Source: Boesenbergia rotunda (Eukaryota; Streptophyta; Magnoliopsida; Zingiberales; Zingiberaceae). Taken from it: a DNA stretch of 64,000 bases. The stretch's first letter is position 1, and every line of letters starts with the position of its first letter. Under the pieces are notes generated by a model. It saw nothing but the letters and a program-made list of their open reading frames with translations. It had not been told where the DNA came from and ran no database searches. The DNA is taken from contig JAGFNQ010005267.1 of assembly GCA_024364735.1 (NCBI GenBank), forward strand, positions 238,307-302,306. The letters are read 5' to 3'. This document shows positions 37,749 through 49,400 of the stretch, piece after piece. The translations under genes were made by a program, and so were the position numbers.

Positions 37749-38230
37749 CCGGCCGAGCGGTCCGGGGGAGCGTGGGTCGCCACGCATCCGCTCGGAGCTC
37801 GGGCCGAGGACTTAGCTGAAGCTGATCCGTGATGAGTATAGCCTCTTGGCCGAGTGGGATCCGAGGAGCGTGGGCCGCCACGCGTCCGCTCGGGACTCGG
37901 GCCAGGGGATCTGCGGGAGCTGGCCTGTGAGAAGTGTAGCCGTCTGGCCGAGTGGGACCCGAGGAGCGTGGGGCGCCACGCGTCCGCTCGGGACTCGGGC
38001 CGGGGGATTTGCGGGAGCTGGCCCGTGAGAAGTGTAGCCGTCTGGCCGAGTGGGACCCGAGGAGCGTGGGGCGCCACGCGTCCGCTCGGGACTCGGGCCA
38101 GGGGATTTGCGGGAGTTGGCCCGTGAGAAGTGTAGCCATCTGGCCGAGTGGGACCCGAGGAGCGTGGGGCGCCACGCGTCCGCTCGGGACTCGGGCCAGG
38201 GGATTTGCGGGAGCTAGCCCGTGAGAAGCA
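37749..38230. repeat. 98-bp GC-rich tandem array, about five copies
   Basis: The unit contains GGCCGAGTGGGACCCGAGGA, GCGTGGGGCGCCACGCG and CTCGGGACTCGGGCC. Starts at about 37848 and 37946 give the period. The first copy is more diverged. Each unit has an inverted-repeat core (GCGTGG, four bases, CCACGC in the consensus). The array lies just downstream of ORF copy 1. Confidence 0.93.
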
Positions 38231-38574
38231 TGGCCCTTTGGCTGCGTAATCGGGCTAGCGATCATCCCCTGTATCCTTTGGGTATCATATCCATTTAGGG
38301 CTACGCGTCCCGCGATTGTGGGCCCTTCAGGTGTCGGCATATCGCTTCCCTGTCTTGGGCGATGAACCGATACTTCTCTGCCTTTTCTTATTTCCTATCC
38401 TTGCCTTTGTGCCCGTCCGTAGGATCGGCTATCCTCTACGGTTTTTCTTCCAACGGCTGTGATCAGTGACCACCTTCTCTATATAGGCTCCCGTAGCTAT
38501 CGCCTTCATCTCTGTTCGTCTCTTCCTCTCCCCTCACCTCTTGTTTCCCTCTGTGCCCTAACGCCCTTTTCAGA

Positions 38575-39858
38575 ATGATGCGGGGCTTCATCATGATGGA
38601 GGCCCAAGAGAGGTCGGCTAGATATAAGGCGGCGATGGCCGCCCTTCTTTTGGAGTCTATCCCTGTCCCCTCCAATGCTGCTTCGTCAGTCACCCCGGCG
38701 TCTCCTTCCCCGACGACTAGCCCTACCGTCGTCCTACCCAGGGACAAGGGCGACGCATCAAGAGAGGAGGCGGCGGACTCCGATATCGAGATTTTGCCCT
38801 CGGATCCTTTCGCTCAGGGGCCTGAGCCTCTCCCGGAGCATTCCCACACCCGCTCATCTTCCTCCGGTGCTGTTTCTGCCCTCCCCCAGGAGGTTCTTTC
38901 CCCTTCGGCCGTAGCGAACTCACATTCTCCACCGGTTATGGTGTCTGCGGTCCAGTTACCCCTCGATATCAGGAACATCCTGCCCGCTTCCCCTGCACTT
39001 CCACTTGCTTCTCTCCATGATTCGCTGGACCAACCTAGCCCCGTCCTTCCGCCTGGAGCTCCGACCTCCCGGGTGTCTACGTCGCTTGCCTCTGTTGACT
39101 TAGCCCCGGGACTTGGTCATCCTTCCGTTCCCCTTGCCTCTGTCAGCTTGGCGGGCGGAGTGCCTGCTGCCCCCTTTGCTTCCCTTCTTGGCCGAGCTCC
39201 GGATCTTCGCCCAATCCATCTGGTTCTTCCTTCGCGAGCAGATTCCTCTGCCGCTTTCGATATTTCGGATCCCGAACCGCTAGGCTCGGCTAGGGTGGTT
39301 CACTTGCACGCTCCTCTGAGCGACTATATGTATCAAGGTCTTCGGTCCTTCGCCCATTTGGATCCGATCGACCGCGTTGATAGCTTAATTGCGGATGCTT
39401 GTCGGGTACGTTTGTCCGCTAGCCCCCACCGCCCAGAACCGATCCCTCCGTCAGTTGGAGTCTCGTCGGGAGGCGCTGGAAAGCCAGCTTCGCTGTGTCT
39501 GGCCCCTGCCAAATGACGGAGGCTGGGATGCGTTGCGTTCCGAGAACGGCGCCTTACGAGGACGAGTCGCCCACGCCGAGGCGCAGCTGCGAGAACTCTC
39601 GACAGGGCTGAGCGCAGCTCGATCTTCTGAGGCTCAGCTGCGTCAGCAGCTGGCTTATCTGGAGCAAAGCGAGCATCAGGCTCGAACTCGGGAGCATAGA
39701 GCAAACGCTGAGCTGGTCCAGGCTCAAGCAGCTCTATTGGAGGCCAACTAATCCGCTGCCACGCTCCTCTCCGCTCTGAAGGCCAGGGAGGCGGAGCTGG
39801 CTGCTTGCAAAGGCGACCTTGCGCGGATGCGCGAGCGCAACGAGGCTCGAGAGACCTA
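38575..39858 (+). pseudogene. Antisense additional ORF, partial copy 2 (middle and coiled-coil parts)
   Basis: It starts after TTTTCAG with ATGATGCGG, parallel to exon 2 of copy 1 (after GTCAG, ATGATGATG). A Pro/Ser/Ala-rich stretch of about 260 residues is followed by a segment ending DRVDSLIADACR. A frame change near 39410 leads into a coiled coil (LRQLESRREALESQL, RGRVAHAEAQLREL, RQQLAYLEQSEHQ). A TAA at 39749-39751 interrupts the coil, which continues as LLSALKAREAELAACK to a TAG at about 39856. The N-terminal transposon domain is missing. A CTCTATATAGG box at 38478 and a pyrimidine-rich leader precede it. Confidence 0.6.
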
Positions 39859-40414
39859 GGCACAGCCAGCTTCAGATGGGCGCGATAAGGCGACAATCGG
39901 AGTCTCGTCGCCATCCTTGGGGTCTACCTTGTAGGCATAGGTCCTATAATTGTGTGTCTGTTTTCCCCCTATTTTGTGATGTAGGCGAGGGCCACCTGGT
40001 TTGTTATGGACTTTGCCTTTCTCTTTTATCTCTTCTTTATTCCTCTGATTCTGTTTTCGCGTGTGGCGGTTAAAAAGCCGATGACATAACCGGCCGCCTC
40101 TTTTCTGTAGGGGAAAACAACATTTCCTGGGTTGAGGCAGTGGTTCTCCGCTCGTTTAGGCTTTCATACGCAGATGCCCTAACTTGTGGGGTTTAGCCGT
40201 TCGTGGCTGGCCCGTGAACTCAGGATGGTGCGTCAGGTGGGGGTCCCACCCCCTGCCCGGGGGCCAAATCAATGACTAGTTAAGAGGGAAGCCTGCATGT
40301 GCTCGCTTGGAGCCTCGGCAGCCATTGCAGCTGGATTCAGGAGTTGACTCGGGTAGGTATCCCAAGGGGCGGCTTCCCTGTCAAGGAGTGTGGAGGAAAG
40401 GCTTTGCCTATGGC

Positions 40415-40612
40415 GAAAAGGAGGCTACTCGGTTGGGTAACCTCTCGGGCCGCATGGAACATTATGAGCTTGCCCGAGAGCCGATCCGAGGGACAGGCTT
40501 GCGTAGAGCAAGAAGGAAGCCACTCGGTCGGGTAACCTCTCGAGCCGCATGGATCACTATGAGTCTGCCCGAGAGCCGATCCGAGGGACAGGCTTGCGTG
40601 TGAAGCCGGTGC
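40415..40612. repeat. 98-bp imperfect direct repeat, two copies
   Basis: Both copies carry GGGTAACCTCTCG, GCCGCATGGA and GAGAGCCGATCCGAGGGACA. Starts near 40421 and 40519 give the period. It adjoins the 65-bp array. Confidence 0.8.
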
Positions 40613-41541
40613 TTCCCGGTCGAGGACTTCTCAGGGAGTGTGGGCCGCCACGCGCCACCTGAGAGCCTCGCCGCGGCTTCCCTGTCGAGGGCCTCCCAGG
40701 GAGCGTGGGTCGCCACGCGCCGCCTGAGAGCCTCGCCGAGGCTTCCCGGTCGAGGGCCTCCCAGGGAGCGTGGGCCGCCACGCGCCACCTGAGAGCCTCG
40801 CCGCGGCTTCCCTGTCGAGGGCCTCCCAGGGAGCGTGGGTCGCCACGCGCCGCCTGAGAGCCTCGCCGAGGCTTCCCGGTCGAGGGCCTCCCAGGGAGCG
40901 TGGGCTGCCACGCGCCGCCTGAGAGCCTCACCGAGGCTTCCCGGTCGAGGGCCTCCCAGGGAGTGTGGACCGCCACGCGCGAGGCTTCCCGGTCGAGGGC
41001 CTCCCAGGGAGCGTGGGCCGCCACGCGCCGCCTGAGAGCCTCACTGAGGCTTCCCGGTCGAGGGCCTCCCAGGGAGCGTGGGCCGCTACGCGCCGCCTGA
41101 GAGCCTCACCGAGGCTTCCCGGTCGAGGGCCTCCCAGGGAGCGTGGGCCGCCACGCGCCGCCTGAGAGCCTCACCGAGGCTTCCCGGTCGAGGGCCTCCC
41201 AGGGAGCGTGTGCCGCCACGCGCCGCCTGAGAGCTTCGCCGAGGCTTCCCGGTCGAGGGCCTCCCAGGGAGCGTGGGCCGCCACGCGCCGCCTGAGAGCC
41301 TCGCCGAGGCTTCCCGGTCGAGGGCCTCCCAGGGAGCGTGGGCCGCCACGCGCCGCCTGAGAGCCTCGCCGAGGCTTCCTAGTCGAGGGCCTCCCAGGGA
41401 GCGTGGGTCGTCACGCGCCGCCTGAGAGCCTCGCCGAGGCTTCCCAGTCGAGGGCCTCTCAGGGAGCGTGGGTCGTCACGCGCCGCCTGAGAGCCTCGCC
41501 GAGGCTTCCCAGTCGAGGGCCTCTCAGGGAGCGTGGGCCGC
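40613..41541. repeat. 65-bp GC-rich tandem array, about 14 copies
   Basis: The unit contains GAGAGCCTCGCCGAGGCTTC, CCGGTCGAGGGCCTCCCAGG and GAGCGTGGGCCGCCACGCG. Starts at 40661 and 40726 give 65 bases. One copy near 40970 is shortened. The array is cut at 41541 and resumes at 44201. Open frames inside it are caused by the repeat. Confidence 0.95.
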
Positions 41542-44200
41542 TGACGGACCCTAAATAGACTGTCACGAATGTGGGTCTCAAATTTAGATATTTATAAAAA
41601 AAAAACTGGAAACCCTTTTTGCAATCAAAGAATGAAAACGTAGTAAAGGGGCCACAGGTCGTATTTTTCCTCGGGACTAGTTGGTGTTGTGTGATTCGAG
41701 CTTGTATTTATGTGTCGTTTGTGAATTTGGGTTTCGAATGTGATTTGGGTTTGGAATGCGATTAGAAATGAAAAAAAACAATAGAAAGAAGGAAACTTAA
41801 CCACGCAAACTTAAACAAAGTAATGGCAATTCATGGACTCAACCAATGGAAAATCTCATCAAGGCATTTACACAATTTTGGAAAAAAGCACAGATCTGAT
41901 TTCGATTGCAAGAATACACTACAAACTGATTTAAAACTTATAGCATCACCACTCAAGCCGAAACTTAACTTGATACCAAGTGAAAGAAAAACTCATGTGC
42001 CAAAAGCTAAAGCTAAGTGCAATTTTGATTGGTTACTTGATACAAGGGCAGATCTACAATTGATGTGAAGCAATTGATATTAAGTAAATGGATGTGAAGC
42101 AACCAAATTAAGTGCAGATTTCAATCATGCAAAAACTTAGCAAAATTGATACGCAAGGGATAAGGTTTATAAGCCAAAACGAGACTACAATTCCGAGACA
42201 AATCGAATGTAAATAAAACTGATTTCAAGCACAGCCATACACTCCAAGATAGGGTTACATTCTGATACAAATCAGTGCAGAATTCAATCCTGCAGAATTT
42301 AGCACACTTGATGCGCAAAAGCTGAGGAAACTATGTGCCGGAATTTGATACTCAGTGCAGTAACTAGATGATCTATTCAGAAATGTCTTGATGCAGGAAT
42401 GAATGGCAGAAATGCAGAACAAGGCAGATTTCAGCAACTTGGCACAACCACAACTGCAGAAACTGCTGTAAGCTACATGAACGCTGAAGAATTACAGAAA
42501 CTGCAGTAAACTGTAGGTATGCGGCTACAAGTTGGATGCAAATTCAAACCGGCAGCTGGTGTGAAGCAAGTGGATGTGAGGTAAACAACTCCAGTACAGA
42601 ATCCAGCAGCCAATACATGCAGAAATTAACTCAAATGAAACCGAATTTCAGGAACTAAGCATGATGTGCAGAATTGAATCCATTGCAAAGCAAGAGTGCA
42701 GATTCAAAACTGAAATTAAATGCAAGTGATCACTAAACAAACAACTTATCTAATAACACTGCAGAAATTGAAAGCTAATTACGGCAGAAACATAAATCAG
42801 AAACTTGAATTCAACTGAATCAACATTCAGAAACTAAAGTTAATTGCAGAACTTGAAACTGGCACGCAACATCTTAAAACTAATGTGCAGAAATACATTG
42901 ATACGCATGAATTAATTGCTAAACAACTGAACTTAAATGAAGTGTTAAGTAAACAAGCAATCTAGCTACTACAAGTGCAGAAATTAACACTAATTAAAGC
43001 AGAAAACAATTCGGAAAGTTAACTACAGCTGATACAAAAAAACAGTAACAGAAATAACATTCAGAAATAGAAATTACAGCTAGAAATGGAAATACAATAA
43101 GAAAACTAAACTCAATCACTCTCTTAGGTCAAGTACTCCTTGTTCGTCACGCAAGGGTGAGCCTTGAACCTGTAAGCTCAGCAAATCAGTGGAAAATCTG
43201 TCTCTGCGATCAAATCCATTCAAACTCTGCCCAAGCTGAAAACTGCATCCGAATCCTTCAATCCAGCTGCGGTGGCTTGCGATAAGGACTTGGGAATGCT
43301 CCGAGCCTTCCAGGGAACCCCTCCAGATAGCTCGGATGAAATGAAGATGGTGCACAACTGAATTGATGAAATCGGATGACAGAGCTACTGAAACCTCACG
43401 AAACTCTGTCTTTGGGCAAAATTCAAGCTGGAAACGTCTCAGTGAGCTCTCCCCACTGACCTAGCACTTGTTCTAATGAAGGATCGAGTGGCCGCGCCTC
43501 TTGGATGAAGAACTCTACTGAAGAAATGAAGAACAAAATGAAGAAGACGAAGAAACGGCGGAGACGCGACAGAGCTGAAGCTGCGGGTGAATCTGATTAA
43601 ATACTTAGCATTGGACGGTTCAGATTGATTTGAGAAAATCCAACGGCTGATCTTGCTCTGATCTGACCCAAACTTTCCAGATGTTGATCAAGGGTCAGGA
43701 TCTGCCTCGTGGTATCTCGGATCCTCCAGATGTGCAACGGATGGTCCAGATCAACCTAATCTTTGAATGGACGATCTAGAGCCCTCTGAGCTTGATTAAA
43801 TGGTTGATTGAGCTCTGATTGGGATGAAACCTTCAGATCTTGATCAGAGTGCTTGATCAACCCTAACCCTAGCTCGGATTGCTTCAGATGGTCTCGGATG
43901 GCTCAGATCTAGCCGCTTTTGAATCGGACGACCCAGATTAATCCGAAACTTGATAACTCGATCTGGGTCCTCTTCCGACTCAAGTTCGACCCAGTATGCC
44001 CTAAGTCTAAGATCCTTTCATGCCTACAAAAATATATCAAAAAATTAGTGGCCAAATAATCCAAATATGTACAAATTTACAATTAAGTCCAAAATAAGAG
44101 GAAATCCTAAAACCTAGGATAAATTCACAATTAAGCAAGAAAAATATGGGTCAAACATGGATTTTAGCAATTAAAATAATCAACAAAATGATACTTATCA
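41542..44200. mobile_element. 2659-bp insertion in the array, TG...CA ends, probable solo LTR
   Basis: It begins TGACGGACCC and ends ACTTATCA. GCCGC flanks it at 41537-41541 and 44201-44205, an exact 5-bp target duplication. When it is removed, the 65-bp repeat continues without a break. No coding domain, internal LTR pair or primer site is visible. The interior is AT-rich with many CAGAAA-type words at 42400-43100. A long solo LTR fits best; a small non-autonomous LTR element cannot be excluded. Confidence 0.75.
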
Positions 44201-44250
44201 GCCGCCACGCGCCGCCTGAGAGCCTCGCCGAGGCTTCCCGGTCTTGCCGA
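44201..44250. repeat. Resumed end of the 65-bp array
   Basis: GCCGCCACGCGCCGCCTGAG continues the unit broken at 41541, then the array ends at TTCCCGGTC. Confidence 0.85.
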
Positions 44251-44675
44251 GGGTAATGCAGCAACAACTGTTTCCAGAAAACCATTTCTGTGGGGCGCAA
44301 CACATAGATGGGATAGATTCCAGAAGACCCCAAATGTATAAAATATAGAGTACATCCATGTCCCGGAAGACCGAACTATAGAGTCGTATAAAGCCTGTGG
44401 GATGCACCCAGAAGGCCAGATATCCGATGCTCAAAAAATGCTGCGCCCGTAATTTCCCCTATCTGCTTTGCCTTTGCCAGAACGCGAATGAAGAATAGAC
44501 AACACTACCCCGGAGGAATCCGCCGCAAGACTTCTAGTGCACTAATGGCTTCTCCGGAAGCATATGAAGAAAGGCTCGCATTTTTTAAGGAACGATAATC
44601 ACCGAAAACCCATACGGATCTTCCATCTCCCCTTCCGATCAGGCTGCTGGTGTGCCCTCCTTCTAGCGCCATTTT

Positions 44676-45630
44676 TGATCCTGTCGCGGAGTGGAGTGGC
44701 TGTCCTCTGGCCAGGCGGGCATCCCAGGAGTCGCGAGCCGGTGAGGTGGCCGTCCGTCTATGGCGCCTCGCCTCGCCTCGCCTCTGCAAAACAGGGACCG
44801 TCAGCAGAGCCCGCCGGGGGAATCCCCGGTCAGGCACTCCGATGGTCAAGTCAGTTCCGTGTACAGATGAGCGGAAACTGAAGGGAAAGGAGGCAAGGGA
44901 TGCGAGAACTCGCGCGCGCGTACCTGGAGTAGGGAGAGTGCCGAGCTTATATGACCGGGGGGGCTGACAACCCCTGTCCGCGTAGGTGTGACCAGGTGTG
45001 ATGGTTGTCAGCCCGTAGGGAGCACAGAGGGGCGGCGCGCGACATGGCGCGGGGTGCTTCGACAGTACGGGAGTACTGGATGAGCAGTACGAAAGTACTG
45101 GAGGTGCGGGATAGCCGCGCGGAGGTGTCAGAGACAGGCAAGGCGTGAGGAACCCCCCTGGCAGGGCTGTTCCCCGGGAGTAAGGATGTGAGGGGTGTAT
45201 GAGCGGGACAGCCCGTACCCCGAGCGCCGACTGGCAGGTCCGTGTGCTAGGGACCGAGTCGGGTAAAGACCAGGGAGCGTGGTTTGCCACGCGCTCGCCT
45301 GGTATGGAGAGAGAGAGAGAGCACAGGGTATGCCCTGGGTCGGGGGTGTCACGAGACTTGACCTTACTGATGAGGCTGAACCTTGTTTTGGGTCAGGGTG
45401 AACGGGTATGCCCGACTAGGCCTTCTACAGAGTTGGTTGGCTAGGAGCTGGCCTAGCTATCTCCTCCGGTGTCTTGGTGGACCCTTCCCTTCTTCTTTAC
45501 TGTGGGCAGCTTTCCGGGAGCGGGGCCTTGTCCGCTGAGCCTGTCCGCTGATAGGGCGGCTGCCCCGTAGGCGAAGCCCCCTTGGCGCGAGGCTGGCCTA
45601 TGCCCCCACTCGTGGGCAAGGTCGGGATCA
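44676..45630 (-). repeat. 5' LTR of the non-autonomous element
   Basis: 955 bases, nearly identical to the other LTR. The primer-site-like sequence lies at 44671-44655 on the minus strand. It contains GGAGCGTGGTTTGCCACGCG at about 45273, a relative of the inverted-repeat core of both internal arrays. Confidence 0.92.
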
Positions 45631-45635
45631 TCGGC

Positions 45636-46448
45636 AATGAAAATGATAATGGGTTTTGATTGAGGAGTTTATGAGTTTGGTGATAATCTAGTGAGGGTTG
45701 GATTATAAAATCAAAAATATCATATCCATATTTTGATTCCGATTCTCGTATACCAAGCATTATAAATAAAAATAAAATAGATTTCATTCTCATTTTCGCC
45801 TTTTAAATTTACTTACCCGTCCCCTAAAAATATTTCTTTTTTTCTCCCGGTCCCTAGACATCCCAATTTGTCAGGCAGGACAACAAATCAGATAAAATAA
45901 AGAATTATATCACGTACAATAGAAACACCTCACAGGGATTTCCTTGAAATATGCAAACCGAACTATACAGGCAAGCAACACTTCTGACAGTAAGATTACT
46001 TTTGGAATAAAAGATGAGTCCTTAAATCATTTAGATTGTGGTTGAAACTTTAGACAAACATTCGAAAATCTTTTAGATAAGGTCTATCAATCACTTTGGC
46101 AAACGAAAACTTATAGTCTCTCCGGCGAAGAAAGAGTCAAACATCACTGGATTAGCAATAATCGTAGTTGTCAATACATTCAATTGAGAGTTAGACATAC
46201 AAAGTAAGAGGCAATTGAGCAAGCCATGCTTCAGCATAAAAGGAAGCCGGGTTTATGCACCCACCCTATACCAGCTTAAATAGTGAGAACATAAGTATAG
46301 GCAAACCAGACCTAAGGTGGTTGATTTTGATATCAGTCTATCTAATGACCAGTCAGCTGAGAAAAAACACTGTCAATTTCAGTTACAGACTAATCGGTTA
46401 TGCATACGGGTCGCTCAGGGTTAGGCTCTGATCTGTGCACCGGCCAGG
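45636..46448. other. 3' flank of the bZIP gene
   Basis: AT-rich DNA with no gene of its own. The part near 46380-46448 is likely 3' UTR of the bZIP gene. Confidence 0.4.
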
Positions 46449-49400
46449 CTAGACGTCCGTCTGCCCTTGGTCCGTTTTTGTTGCTTGTGCATCAGAATCC
46501 AAATTCATTCTGGAGTTCTCATCTACAGAACCTTGCTCCTTTGTATCAGCACTTGGATCATCTGCACCTTGCTCTGGTTCGCCGAGCTTTTCCTGATTTA
46601 ACGATTAATAATTGCAATAGATTGTATGGGGTAAGCATTTGTAGACGCTAATGAAGTATGGGAAGAAAATTAGTCTCGTCACCTTAAGCAATGTGTTTTG
46701 AGAAACAAGTTGCTCATATTCCTTCTTGATCCTTGTCAGCTCCGCCCTCAAGTTGGCATTTTCCTCTCTCAAAGCATCAGCTCTTAGTGCCAGCTCTTCA
46801 TATTCTGCCTGTGATCATTAGCTACCAATGTAACTACTCCTTCATATGGCCAAATAATTATTCAACACATAAGAAAACTAATTTCAAATAAAATACCTGC
46901 TTGCGTAGTCTGGACCTACGAGCAGATTCCCTATTTGATTGCTTTCTTTTCTGCCTTTTAAGTTCTCTCTCATCCTGAAAATTGCCAACTGAATGTTAGC
47001 AGAAACATCAAGAACACCAGGGTTGACTCTAGTTGTCAGTTTATGAGAGCAAGTATTGTTAGATAAAGCCCCACTTCACCGGAGAATGCCTAACGCTGAC
47101 CAATACAAAAATTTGGAAAGATGTGGAACAGACAGGAAGGAAACTAAAATCTTAATAATGACAACTTGGGAGTTTAGAAATAGTCCACTGTTCCTGCTTC
47201 TACTTTCTGATGTTTCATTTTCCAACATTTTTTACAATATTTTTTTTCATATTTTTGGAAAATATCAGGCATTTTTAGGGTAAGAAATAAATTCTATCAT
47301 ACAGTGGTGTAAAAATTTGATGACGTGCGAGTGGTGGGGGCGGGGGGCTCAGAATATTAAATTTAAGATTGCACAACATGACATTAATGTGGTGATAGAA
47401 ACAAAACACATCTAAATTAGTCGGTGTGATCAGGCATTTTTATTTCTATAAGCAAAATTGGCGTCTTGTGGAACCAAACCATAAATGGTCATCAAGGCAT
47501 TTTAGATGTAAGGGGAATTCTCAGCTTTTTGAATATTAAAGGGTGTGGCATTGCTGCTAGCAACATCTCAATTGATGCCGCCGGTGGTACAGGGTTCTTA
47601 AGTTGCATACTATAATTCTTGAGCTATTCACAGCTTGTTCTTTCGAGAAAATGAACACCAAGATTGTCTTGCCCACTTCTGGGATTGTCTTAATGCCAAC
47701 CAACTTATTTCACCTGCAGGAATTATATCACATGGTCTGACAAATCTACAGCAGTCCTCATTCTTTCACTACATAGAGATAGACTCCAAACAGGTTTCCC
47801 CAAGTAATCTCAGCTTACTCACAGCTATCATACAGATGAGTGCTTGGCCAGTACTTTAGTATGATATGGTTTTATTTTTTCTCCCCCAAAGCATCAAATG
47901 TTGGCGTGGTTGGTCTTGCATGAGGATGAATGCCAAAGAGTTTCTTGGAAGGAAAAAACATTTGGCATTTGGAGCCACATTGTAGTATTTTGTGCAGAGG
48001 AAGAGGAATTTACTACTCTCTTTAAGCACTGTTCATTTTCAAAGCATGAATTCAAATTGCAGTATTTTGCATAGAGGAAAAGGAATTTAATACTCTCTGT
48101 TATCACTGTTCATTTTCAAAGCATGAATTCATGGCTATTACTATCAACCTTTCCATCACAGACAGCTATAAAGGTTCCTCTTGATTGGCATATGGCAGCA
48201 TCTACTATGGCAAATATTCACTTCAGTCTCCAACACCTTATGTCCAGCATGGATTTATATGGTCTGGGCAGTATGTGAAAGTCATTTTCAATCTAGGAGT
48301 CCGGATGGTTTCTTTGGTAGATTCATGGATTGCCTCCTACAACTTTGGGTTGTGTCCAGTTAGATCAGCAAAAGCATCCTTTTATCTTGGGACCCTACAT
48401 AGGCAGCAATTCTAACTAGGATCTAGATATAGCTCCTCATAAAACTGATGTAATCTTGATCCTCTTGTAGACTGGTGCCAGCATTTTGATTTCTGTGGAT
48501 GTTTTCTGATAGTTGTTGGTTGCATTTTGAACTCGAGCACTTAATATATCTAGCGGGGTGAACCACTTAGGTGCCTCCCTATTATCTTTCCCCCCAAAAA
48601 AGTATGGATTTGTATGTCTCAAAATGTCTGTTATGTAGACTAACTCAGCTTGGTGATGTTACCAATTCCAACCTAGCTACAGAATGTCTCCTCTGCTGCC
48701 TTCTAATATAATGGAAGTATCCTCCGAATCAAGTTAGTTGATGCACATCCCTTCTGTTGTCATCTACTAGAGGAAATTATCCTCCAAATCAAGTCACTTT
48801 ATGTGCCTTCTAAGATTGCAAGAGTTGTGTACCTAGCTAAAGAAAGCGTCCCTTCTGCTAGCATGTACTGTAGTGGAAGTAATACTCCAAATCAAGTCAG
48901 TGGATACACAGTGTCCTGTTAGCATCTACTATACCATAAATTATCCTCCTAATCAAGTCAATTGAAGTGGGATAAGGCTTGGTTGTTGTTGTAATCAAGA
49001 ATCTACTATACCATAAATTATCCTCCTAATCAAGTCAATTGAAGTGGGATAAGGCTTGGTTGTTGTTGTAATCAAGTCAATTGATGTGCCTTCCTTTTTG
49101 TAAAAATTTTTTATACTAGGTATCCAGATCATACAACCCGGCTAATCCTGAGATCAATCCGGCCCCACATTCCGTTCACCAAGTAAATCTAAGAAGCACA
49201 GTGGCTCCCGACGTGGCGCTCGAGTTTGACTAGTAGTTCAATTGCCGTAAGTGTGCCCTCCATAGGAATTGAACTCTAGTTAGGAAATGCACCCTGTCTC
49301 TTACCACCACACCAATCCCCGGAGGCAATTGATGTGCCTTCCTAAGGATCACAAGGGTGGTGTTCCAACCTTCAAGAAGTGTCATTCTAACTGAAAATGT

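Larger units (their letters stand above)
33633..45630 (-). mobile_element. Non-autonomous Tat-like LTR element lacking gag-pol, with antisense ORF modules and arrays
   Basis: LTRs at 33633-34589 and 44676-45630 start TGATCCTGTCGCGG and end in ATCA. The flanks TCGGC at 33628-33632 and 45631-45635 are an exact 5-bp target duplication. The primer-site-like TGGCGCTAGAAGGAGGG lies on the minus strand next to the right LTR (44671-44655). The purine tract GAGGGGGATG lies next to the left LTR on the same strand, so the element reads on the minus strand. No reverse transcriptase, integrase or gag is present. The interior holds a spliced ORF on the plus strand (antisense), a partial second copy of it, and two tandem arrays. 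The near identity of the LTRs implies a fairly recent insertion. Confidence 0.9.

Noticed and set aside
37741..38340. Open frames of 60 to 199 codons on both strands over the 98-bp array
   Set aside because: They are a by-product of GC-rich tandem repeats without stop codons. The repeated Arg/Pro/Ala text resembles no protein family.
40462..41349. Long open frames with repeated WEALDREA or RASQGAW text
   Set aside because: They come from translation of the 65-bp array in several frames at once. None has a plausible start context or conserved domain.
44505..45290. A 261-codon open frame on the minus strand in the LTR
   Set aside because: It lies in the LTR and its leader, the left LTR carries only shorter versions, and its Pro/Ser-rich text has no domain.
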